Source: Perca fluviatilis (taxonomy: Eukaryota; Chordata; Actinopteri; Perciformes; Percidae). Taken from it: 64,000 bases of DNA. Both the position numbers and the translations under genes were made by a program. Positions 48,382 to 60,264 of this stretch are shown here, one piece after another. A model generated the notes under the pieces. The model was not told where the DNA came from. It did not search any database and was given only the letters and a program-made list of their open reading frames with translations. The stretch's first letter is position 1; each line of letters starts with the position of its first letter. The stretch is from positions 19,415,437 to 19,479,436 of the forward strand of contig NC_053118.1 in assembly GCF_010015445.1 (NCBI RefSeq). The letters run 5' to 3'.

Positions 48382-51300
48382 GTACATTAAGCACATTTAA
48401 AACAAATGAAGCAATAAAAACAGACACATAAAAAACAAGCATATAAAAAGCAACCGAAACAATAAAACCAGCAAATAACAGCGGGTGAAATAGAGGCTGA
48501 ATGCAAATCAAAAGAGGTAGGTTTAGATAAGTGAATGTGTCCAAGTCAGTACAGTCACAGATGTGTTTAGGTAGGGAGTTCCCGAGGGAGGGAGGTGCGA
48601 TGGTGAAAGCTCTGTCACCCCAGGTACGGGGCTTGGTCCTGAGTGGTGGGGAGACGAGGTTTGTGCTGGAGAAGCGGAGGTTACGTTGGTGATTGGGGTG
48701 GTGGAGCAAGTCTGTGAGTTAGGAAGGGGCCTGGTTATGGAGGGGCTTTGTGATGCATTGGGGAACAGGGAGCCAGTGGAGATTCTGGAGGATGGGGGTG
48801 ATGTTGTCACTGGAATGGGTGTGGGTGAGGAGGCAGACAGCAGAAATGTAGGGCTACAAAAGTTAAATTTAGGTACCTCTTATTGAAAAGTTTGGGAATG
48901 TCCAGGTTGACCAGTGATGTATAGCATCATATCCATCAAACTACAATATGCATATGGGACTCAAAGTGGGTGGATGTACTTCACATCCCTGATTATATTT
49001 GCTCGGAATTGTCTTTTAATATGCTGTAACAAATATGATGGAAAAAATATTTTAAACACATACTGTGGATACCCCTTTTGGGACTAGTAGATTAGTCAAA
49101 TAACTGATCAGTTGAAAGGGTTATTCATTTAAAATTAAAATTTGTTGATAGAGTAAGTGGGATAGAGAAGATTTTAGTGTCTTTCACTGAGGCTTTGATT
49201 GATAACATGGTGATCACTGTGTGACTGTGTGATGAAGAGAGAGAGAGAGTTAAACAGAGGGAGTAGGAGACCGTAAGCAATTTGAGGATGAATTTCTTAA
49301 AACACCTCATGGTGGTCATAAGACAAGGACTTACCATGTGATTTTAAACTAAACTCTGAACCAATGAACCATTGTTGGTGCATACTGAGTTTAACCCTAT
49401 GACAGCTTGAAAACAGATTGTCTCTAGACACCACCCATAATTTAATAGGCTCTACATTGGAATTGGTAATTAAAATTTGTGCGAGTCTTTTATGTTAATC
49501 CCTGAATGGGCTCCACCGATAAGGACTGAATAATGATATATGGAAATTCTCTTTCATTTACAGTGCTGGCTTTGTCAGAGTATTATGATGGAAATCAGTG
49601 GTGATTTGTGCGAGTGGGTGAAAATACAGGGGAATCTCCTTGGTGATAACACACACATCCCTCCCTCCCCCCCCTTCTTTCTCTGTCCAGCCCCAGAGTG
49701 ACGAGGCAGCCCGCGTGTGTCTGAGGGAGAGGGGCCACGATGTGCTGGTTCTCCAGAGAATATCGTCAGAGCAGCCAGCCCTCTCTGCATCTGCGAGGGG
49801 AGGAGGGAGAGAGGAGGCTAGGAACAGGAGGTAAGCCTCTCCACTCCCTTCCTTCCTTGATTCCCTCCCTCCCTCACTATCTGCTTCTCTCCCTCTCTGT
49901 CTCTCTGGATCACACACTCACTCACTCACTCACTCACTCACGCAGGCATGCTTACATCACAACTCCCAACACATATATGACTGCATTAAATACATATAAG
50001 TAAGCAGCATGGGACTGTGAGGCAGAGCTCTGCTGGCTGCCTTCCCATTCAAGTCATTCAGGAGCCTTTTCAGCCGTGAACATACCGGAATACCTCAGTG
50101 TGCTTGAGGGATAGATAGCAGTGGTCTGCGGGCTGTGGCAGCTGCAGGTGGATGGATGGATGGGTAAAAGGGGCAGCAGTAACCACGGCAACGTTGCCGG
50201 TGTGAGGGCACAGGGACTCTGCAAGGATGGGATCTCGGCCACAGCCCCCGAACCTGCGACAGGAGCAGGGCAGGCTGCTGCATGCTGCCTTGGTGGAGCA
50301 GGAGGAGGACGGGGATGACGAGGAGGGCTCCGAGGAGAGCAGCAGCGACAGCACCAGCCGGGCAGAGCCGGTGACCATGCCCACCTTTGACGTCCCCTAC
50401 TTTCGCTACATAGATGATGAGGGGACAGAGGGAGAGGAGGAATGGAGCAGCAGCCGCTCTCTGTCCTCTATCGAGGAAGACTCGTCCACTGACTCTGTTG
50501 TGTCTGACAGGTACGTGGTGGTATCAGGGACCCCGGAGAAGATCCTGGAGCACTTGCTGAATGACCTGACACTAGATGACGATCAGGGGACAACACAGGG
50601 CAAAGAGTCAGGTCAGCATGCTTACTTTAAATTCCTGAAACACCTTTCTCATCCCTGTTGTCCTTTATGTGTTTTGTCAGTGTGTGAATAAGCATTTTCT
50701 TATATTTTAGAGAGCATAAAAATGAAAAATATATTTAGTTGGTGGATGGTACCTAGACAACTTCATGACTATAGTATATTTAAGGATGTGTGCTGATATA
50801 GGTCCACTGATATGTCTGTGTGTTTGTGAAAGATAGATAGAAAGGAAGCAACAGAAATAACTCCCTTTACTTTTAATTTCACGCTCTCCCCACCCCTCTC
50901 TCTCGCAGAGGAGCTGGGACAGCAGCCCCCTCTGGGCTAATACTGGGCTAATCATGTGCTATCATTCCCAGAATGGCTCTAAGTTTGAGCCATTTAAAAG
51001 CCTTTGACAGAGATAAACAATGGTCATATCTTTTGAGTACTGCCGTTTCGAACTGCGTGGCATGCAGTCCAGCCTCACAGCGATGACAAATAAACACATT
51101 TCCTCTCATCCCAGCAGGTACATGACAATGTGACACTGTTTACAAGGCAGAGGATACTCCCATTGATTGAGCTGGAAATATGATGATTGAGAGCTGTAGT
51201 ACAGTCAGACAAGCAGGGGAAAAATACTGGAGAGAAAGACTGTAGAGTGGAGAAAAGGGGAAACAAGGAGGGAAGAAAAAGGGGATGCAGATTTTTTCCT

Positions 51301-54300
51301 TGGAGATGGAGATAGAGGCAGGGTAACCCCATACCAGAGATCATTGCTCATTCTGATGAGGAAGTGAATGAAATTGATCTAAATGTCCTCTGGGGAGATG
51401 TGCCTGCAGTTGGAAGATGGTGCATTTTACATGCACAGGTTATGTTTAGTTATGTTTATGTTGAATCCCATATTTTATTGCTAAAATTGAGTATTTAATA
51501 TTGATGTGAAGTGAAACATGGAGCTAAATTAGCAGGTACGTGGGAAAGACATCATTCCTTTTAAATCTTTTAAATAATATCCTATGGGTTCGGTAAGCAG
51601 GGTGTTGTTGATGACTCATTCGCTATTAGCTCACCTTGCAATGAGTATATTGAAGGGAAGCCTCCATAGGGAGCTGTGGACCAGAGCTGGTCGCTGAGTG
51701 CAGGGTCAAAGAGCCAGAGACCTGAGGGAAAAAGAAAGAAAGAGAACGGAACCGGAAGAGCAATTAATCTGCACTCAGTAATGTTTCATAGTCTCACTCC
51801 TGCTGGCCTTGGCTCTCTCTGTGTGGATACTGGAGCTCCCACGCTCTAGTGCTAGTGCCCTTGGGGGTTTAGCTCATCAGAAGCATGATAACACGAGATC
51901 CTTGATTTCATCAAAAGAGATTTATTTGAACATCCACCAAGCTGCCATGTTTGGTCTTCCTCTCAAGGATGGCTCAGAGAGACTGTGCAGCAACATGACT
52001 GATGGTTGCAGCGGGTTATTGATGTTGTGTTTATGACTTACATGCTGTACAGCACATTAGAAAGGCAATTTCATCTCATCATGGTCACACATGCTTCCAT
52101 CTATATTCAGTACACAACATTAAGAATGCAGAGGAGCTTTCTGCAAGAGATGGCACTTTTCTGGAAGCACCACAGGCATGTTTGAGGAAAAGAAAACATG
52201 GACCAATGCAATAGTCTATACAGTGAGCTCTTATATGCTAGCGTTTCCTTCTGCGGGCTAGCATTGTGGTTAGCATTAACAAGTGTTCAGTGTTGCCTTC
52301 TGTGCCCAATCTCTGAGTGCAGCTATTGATTTTGAACACTGTCAGCTCTGAAAAACATGTAATGGAACATTTGTGTTTTTAATGAGAGGATGTTCCAGCT
52401 CTATGTGCTGAGATGGTGAAGAAAACATCACATTTAGTGACCAGATAAGACTTGCATTATCATTTAAGGCTTTTACACCAAGAGGCTGTCTTCTGGTGCT
52501 TACTGAGCCAGTAAGTGACACATTAACATGCTTATTTCAAAGGCGGCATAGAACAATTTTACGAACACTTATTCAAATGCAAAAAGGATTGGCAGGTGGA
52601 TTGACAGTCTGATTGATTTCACAGGAGATTGACAATCTAGATCAATGAATTCATTCTGCATTTCATCTGAAAGGTAAATATACATAAATAGATTTGGGCT
52701 CGGGTGCCAGAAAGCAGTATTCTCTGATTTCTCTACATCCTACATTCACTTCTCTGATCCAGGCCAACTACTGATGGTAACTGAACATTTTAAAGAAAAA
52801 TGTTGTGATGTGTAGGATTCACAAATCAGCCCAACAGACTGTTAAATGTTATTTATATATATGCACAATGAATGCATTAATGTGTCTGGGTCAGCGAGGC
52901 GAACACATCCTCTGCCAAACTGTTTGGATTAAATCTTCTCTGCAGGACGTTCCCCTGCTTTTTTGTGCTGTGTTACCAAGAAAAACTTGAGAATATGACT
53001 TTAGGTCATGGAATTAAATATGTATACTGTTTTTCCAACTTCAAAAAACTTGCACTGTAAAGCCTGGGGAGTGGTATGTAAGATGTTACTCATGAGAAAG
53101 TGGTTCAGTTAAAATAGCTTGGAGAAAAGACACAAATACACAGCAGTGTGAGTGAGGAGTGCATGGTGAATGTGTGTGTAGCGGAACAGCACAGTATGGG
53201 GGGCAGGTGACGTTTTTCTGGCTTTGTGTTCAGGTGTGTTACTGTACTCTGTTATGGGAGCTACGTGTGTATAGAGTGTGTAACCTCTCATAAGCAGTGG
53301 GTGATGCATCCACAGCTGCTCTGCACGGATTAACATAATGATGTCAGGGAGTCCCGTGGACCAGAACGCACACAAAGGCCCTGGGAAGCTAGTGTGAAAT
53401 TAAAGAGGAAAATTTACAATTCTGGCTATGAGGCACACTTACAGAGGGCTTGGGAGGAGGTTGGCCCTAATAGCATTTGTAAAGCTTTTCTCTTTCTCTT
53501 TACGCCTTGGTAATGTATTTCAGTGGCTTTTATGTCAATGTATGAAACACACTTTTACAGCTTTTTATAATGTCCGGCGATTAATTACTTAAATTTTAAT
53601 GAGAGATTCTAGGAGAAAGGGACTTTGTACGCAATGAAACAAAACAAAAAAATGATGACATAAAAGGAGTGTTGTTTAGTCTTAGTTTATCATGGTTAAA
53701 AATGAAGTGTTATGATGTAGACTGTACATTTCATGTTACGGGAACTTGTCAAAGTGAGCTGGTGATCAATTTGGCCAGCTTGGATTTAATCCATTTACAG
53801 AAACATTTACCCATGTGTAACCTTGGGAAGAATTCACACAAGGATACAGTGGCAGAAAATGCTGCTTGTAAACACATTAGGATGATGGCTAAGCAATACC
53901 AGATTACTTTTTTTTTCTGTTTGCAAGATAATCACAATAAAAAAAGAATTGAGTCAGTGAGTCAACTGACACATTATTGGCTTTTCTGTACTGATACAGC
54001 CTGCAATGGCAAATGTGTGAGATTGACGATAAGGCTTGTTTGAACTTGTCGGAGCAAAATGGAACAGAAGAATCCTCAGTGGTTTCAGCACAAGCGGTTA
54101 TCTAATACTGACAATAAGAATAATGTGCCATTGAATAGTCTTTCATATTATGCTCTCCTCTGAAATGTCTCTGCTTAGTGCTTGTTAACCGATATTTGAG
54201 TTCTGCTTCTGGTGTTATTAAGAAGGAATAGGAAAAGCTGAAACCGAGCTGCCATCTCAATTAAAAGTACAGGCCTACTGTATGTGCAACTCAGCAAACA

Positions 54301-57300
54301 TTAATCATACAGTTGTCAAGACCACTGGTGTACCTCGCCCTCCAGCATCCTGTAACATAGTACAAACTAATGAGGCTGCACCTAATTTTAACATGTAAGC
54401 TCTTCTGTGATATATCTTGTAGACTTTATAAATCCATGAAACTAGGAGTAGTGTATTTTTTTATGGGTATTTCCACCTTTAAGGATAGGACAACTCAGAC
54501 ATGAAAGGGGAGAGAGAGAGGGGGAAGACATGCTGGAAACCATCACAGGTCAGACTCAAACCCTGGACCTTCTGCATCAAGGAATAAACCTCTATATGCT
54601 GTATGTTTGCCTGCTCTACCAACTGAGCTAACCGGCCACACAGTTGAACTATTTTAAAAGTTGTATTACTATAAACTGTACCATCTTTTGTCTATTGTCA
54701 ATAATGTGTTTCTCTTTGCAGATACACTTCTGGATGATTTTCTGCTGACCTACCCAGTGTTCATGTCAACCAGTGATTTATGTCAAGCTCTGCTGGGACA
54801 ATATCCTTGAACACAGCAACATTATAACAAAGATTCACACATAGATGTTTTATACAAAAACATAACTGCTTTACTGAGTCAAAACAGCTCCATTTCACTC
54901 AACTGTGTTCATCTTGCTGCCTGTCCTTAAATCAGCATTACACACTGGCTTTTTTTCATGCTTCATTGTATGCTACATTTGATGTCAGCAAATAGATCTC
55001 TCTCTCCATCTGTGCTGAAGCCTTAACCGAATCCCACCTATTGCACCAAGCGATACAGAGGGAAAGAGGACAGGAAAGAGGCACTGGAAAGGAAACAAAA
55101 AGTCCTGCACCTGGTGTCACAGTGGATGGCCCTGTGCAAAGACTTCCTGAGGGAAGACGAGCATGTCAAACTGTTTATGAAGGTAGGGAATATGATGTAC
55201 AACGGAAAGGGTGGAAACTGGGTGTGAGGTGATCTTAATATGGGAGAAATGAAAATTGACATTTCCTTTCAGAGTTTGTACCGTTACATATTGGATGATC
55301 TCTATGAGCACCCAGCCCTGGAGACGGATGTGAGGGAACTGCAGAAACTGTACCAGCTGCATCGCAGACAGTGAGTGACCATATGATAACCTACTTTGTC
55401 ATTACAAGTCACCAGGGTAATTAAATAAGCCCTTATGTAAATTATCTATAAAATGAAAAAAATTGATGTATTGATTGATATCAAATCTGGGTGTGTACAA
55501 CAGTGAGTATGACTGATGGAGGCCTGAAAAGAAGCAGAGACACTAGCTGGTCTCTGAGTGCAAAGAAAGAGCTGCTTCTCTGCTTGGTGCCTTTATTTAG
55601 CCTCTCGTCAATGAATGCATTCAGAGACGGAAGAGTAATTGCAGTGTTCTGGGTTGTTTTGCACGGAAATATGAAGGTCATGGAGCTCTTCGTGTTGAAT
55701 CTCCAAAATTGAGGAAATACAGTAATTTGCGCACATACGCACATCATGTATACACACTCACATGGACACAAGTTTGCTTATGTGTGTGCATCCATACATG
55801 CAAATTTACAGTACAGTACATAGAACATTGGAAAAGGAGTCTCAGCTTTTTAAACTATTTGCGAATAGACATGTGATTCTTGTACATTGAACCCTTTGAT
55901 GGAAGACCCCTCCTGCATTACCCTTTCGTTCTAATTCGCAATGATGACTGGCTCGCTCTACATTATCCCTTACGTAATACACGTGTGCATAACTGATGTA
56001 CTGTACATAAAAAATATACCTTTCAATCAAACAGATATCTTTATTTGACATCTGACTGAGTCTTGAATATTGTGGTGGTTAAAGAGGAAGTGTTTTCTCG
56101 GTTTGATCAAAATAAGCAGCACATTGTGTCTCGCCAGACACAGTGCCACACCCGTGTCCGCCTTCCCCTCCCTCAACCACAGCCTCCAATCAGATCTTCT
56201 CCCTGGGGATTCCCCAACCTGCCGCCCCTTACAAACCAGTGCAGATAATTCAACCTGACTCTGCTCCCATTATCTGGGCCTGCTTTATTCATGTTTATAT
56301 GCAGGGAGGGAGATCCACATCACCCACTCCTTTAAAGCAGTGGACTTTTTGAGGGTGTTACTAACTGACATACTCTACTATTTATGAGCATTTTTACAAT
56401 CAGGCACACCCCAGGGGAGGACAGGGTTGACTGCTTTGTGGCAATCTGCAGCAGAGTGAAAAGCTAAAAGGTGTCATTTTTTATAGAAAGACGACTCATT
56501 TAGTCATGTGCTCCCATCAACTTCCATCTGGCCTTTGTGCAAAAGAAAGAAAGCTTGAGTCATATCATTCTGAAAGCTTCGGAATCAAACACCACTTGTT
56601 CTCTTGCACTTTCTCTTCATGTCGCTTTGTAATTCACAGAGCTCATTGACTCTGTTTTTTTTGTTTTGAGGAGCAAGAGAGTGAATTACATCACAAGCTC
56701 TGTTTTGACAAATACAGTGGGGTTTTCATTCGTGCAGGACTGCTGCTGGCCAGAAGGACGGGATCCCTTAGGGCAGGCTTTGTGCCAACATGCCTATTGT
56801 GATGCAGAGCCCAGTAAAAGCTGAGGGATGATAATGGACACAGGGCTATCCATCATGCTAGCTGGGCCTAACTGATGAGAATAGGGTGATTAAATGAAGG
56901 GATCACATTGAAAGGTCTAAAATCTACAAAGCACTCTCATCTCACCGTGACACTGATCTTAAATAATGGACTGAAATGCTGCAGAGGAGTAGGCCTATAT
57001 ATGGGTGCATTCACTTTATAGATTAGATAGACTGGTGATGTTGTTTTTGTAATTGACATAGTTGCAGCCCAAAGAAAATTAGTACAGTTATAACTTTACT
57101 GATTTATTTATTCTCCTTTTTCCAGTACGGTGGATGAATATTCCCCTCAAAGAAAGGTGAGAGAAAAGACCTTGTGTTTGTTCTCTTGGAACACACTAAG
57201 ACAGAAATAATTTTATTAAACAAAGCTGACTACCCACATCGACATACTAGATTGAGTGTTGGAGCTAATTGTTCTCACATTTCCTGCTCTGTGGTTCTAG

Positions 57301-60233
57301 CGAAATGCCCGCACTGTTCCCAGGCAATGTGAATGTGTGTCAAAAATCCACCATTTCCCTTCTTTCAGAGCAAAGCACTGAAAGAGAACGGGCTCCACTC
57401 CAGAGGCACACAGAGGGAGACCAAGGAAGGTAAGTCGTAAAACATGGCGTCCTTCACACATTCCTCCCATCATACGCTGTTTCTAAAGCTGTCGAGAGGA
57501 GACATTTATTCTGAACAGTAGAACAATGGAACTCTTTCCAGGGAAGGAATGAGAAGGTTTGGAAATGCAAATTCCTGAGTCATGAGTTATTTTTAAGGGC
57601 AGGTTCACTAGCCATGTCATTATCTGCTGTTTTTTGGTTTGGAGATATCCGTCTTAGAGGTTTCTGCTTCTGGATAATCCACAGTCCTTACTTTGAATCA
57701 TTTTAATTTGAACTACTCTCGATCAAAAGAATTGTCCCCACTGACCCTTTACCTTCATCAAGACAAATCTAATGAGATGGCAGCAAGCGACTTCATTAAT
57801 TGGTTTCTTTTTGGTCGAAGGTGCTAAATGGTTACATAACCCGCCATAGTCTATGTCTGGAAATAAACGTTTCACACCAAATCTCATAGCAAAACAGCTT
57901 TATTATTTGAAAATGTCCTGGGAAATTTGCACCAATAAAAACTTTAAGGCGCTTCCTGCAATATTAGCTAGTCTTGTGGCCTTGTGTCATAATATAGTTT
58001 CAATTTAGAAAACCTGATGAAGAAAACACCACATACAATATTAAATTAACTGTTCGCACAATACAGTAACGTAAGCTATTTGAATTAGCTGGATACATGG
58101 TTAAACATAATTTGCTCTTACCATTGTATCACTGTGTGTACTTCCACAGCAACCCCACCAATCGATCCCAAAATGTCCCAGTTAGATAGTAAATGCCCTT
58201 ACCATATTCTTTGTATATCTTTACAATCATTCCCCGAAAGAACCAACCAGGCCTGCCTTAAAACTTGCCATTTTCAGCATGAAGCTTGCTAGCTCGAAGT
58301 TTGTTGTCGTTTCCTGATGTGAACAGAGTTTGAGAACATAAGAATGAGAATTATCCTAGAAATGTACTTCAGTTGATCCAGACTACTTGTCATATAATGA
58401 ATAGTGTGCTGTGTGCATTGGGAACTTGGGGACACACCATGCACAGAAGGATTTGGGTAGGGATGTGTGGTCAACGGGGACCCAGCAGCAATTTTCTGCC
58501 CCGGGGCTCCCTAACATGTCAACATGGTCAGAGCTGCACTTCATGTAAGCGCTGTGGATTCTATATTGTACCTTACTGAAACATTTTCTCTGTTACAGTG
58601 CTGTGTCACGTGTATATTACCATGGACTCGTACCTGAGTATGAGGACCCATACTGGGGTAGTGGCCCAGGAGCTGCTGCAGGCCGTGGCAGAAAGGATGG
58701 ATGTCCCACTGAGGGAACTGGTGCTAGTGGCCGTCACTTACCCTGGAGGTAGAAATTGAAAATATTTCATATCATGTAATTTCATATCATTCATCATATA
58801 GCATTTTGATTTCTCACAAAATTTTATAGTTGAAGTTTTCTTCCTACATTGATTTATATATTGACCCCAGACATGTGAGATTGTAATCAACAGAGCTGAC
58901 CTAAATATCTTCCCAGTCACAACAGTTAAAAGGAAGAAACATTTACAGTCCAGTTATATAAGTCAGTATCTGTTATCAGTGACTGGCCACAGCAAGTATA
59001 ATCTCTTGCTTCTGATAGCTACTTACACACTGCCTGACAGATATTTAATGGTATTCTGCTGTTTGTGATATGTTTTCTCCCCTGCAGGGAGGCTTCTTCT
59101 GCAGCCTCTGGACAGAGTTTTCTCTGATTCTGTACGGCCGGTGGGGAGGCTGCATGTGTGCAGGAAGGACCTGGGTGAAGTCCTGGTACGAATATCACTG
59201 CAACGACTTAAACATACTTTACAAGTGTTGTGGTGTAGTATAGTAATGTTATGTTAGAAGCTTCAAAATTCCATTGTCGGTACAATTTATGAAAAAAAAA
59301 AAAACCTGCTTACCTGAAATAACTAATGCAAAAAAACAATGTCTTTGAATGTTCATATCAATCTTTCAAGGTGGTATGATGTCTGTAGAAAATCTAAATC
59401 CCTGATGTTGTCATGTGTCTGTTTTTTCCCCCTCTTCAGAACCCATTTACAGACAACTCAGAGCTGCAACAGAGAACAGCTCGCATGCTCAGTTTAAACA
59501 CATGGGACGTGGCCGTTGCTCTCACCAACTTTGACTGGACCATCTTTGACTCAATACACGAGGTTTGTCCCACAACCTTTAAGAAAAAGGTCTAAACTGT
59601 TGAAAAAGACATCCGAGATAACGTGTCATTAGCATCGCGAACCCCGCTCTGCTGAACTAATGAGCGTATGTTGTTCTTTTACAGCAAGAACTCGTCTATT
59701 TCACCTTCAGCCGCCACAGTAGCAGTAGCCACACTGTGGCGCTGGAGCTGCTGCTGCAGCGCTTCAATGAAGTCCAGCTGTGGGTGATGACAGAGGTGCT
59801 GCTGTGCCCAACGCTCTGCAAAAGGGTCCAACTCATCAAGAAGTTCATCAAGATTGCTGCCCAGTTAGTAGCTTTACTCACATTCTTCTGCATTTGGATT
59901 AGAGATGTATTGATTGTAGACCAGATACACGCCAGCTTCTCACACTGTGGGCCAACACTACAGAATTCCAGTCCCAAATCTTTAGGGTGGGGTGTTTAGA
60001 CTCACAATAGGGATGCTGCCCCCTCCAGTGGCAGATCAATAAACTGCCTTTGTGCGGTTGAGCTGTGCCCTGGCAAGAGACTGAACTGTTTGCTTCATTG
60101 GTCTTTTATAGCTGTAAAGCACAGAGGAACCTCAACTGTTTCTTTGCCATTATAATGGGCCTGAACACTGCAGCTGTTAGCCGCCTCAGTCAGACATGGG
60201 AGGTAAGGACGTGCTTTTCTTCTTCTTCTTCTT

Positions 60234-60264
<31 letters not shown>

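Larger units (their letters stand above)
44728..49690 (+). other. rapgef5 intron 1 (about 5 kb)
   Basis: Donor GTGAGA; acceptor preceded by a strong pyrimidine tract (CCCCCCCTTCTTTCTCTGTCCAG). It carries a retroposon tail near 46.7 kb and a LINE fragment near 48.6 kb. No other gene was seen on either strand. Confidence 0.75.

Noticed and set aside
48523..48810. Ser/Pro-rich minus-strand open frame in rapgef5 intron 1
   Set aside because: An out-of-frame reading of the LINE reverse-transcriptase fragment.
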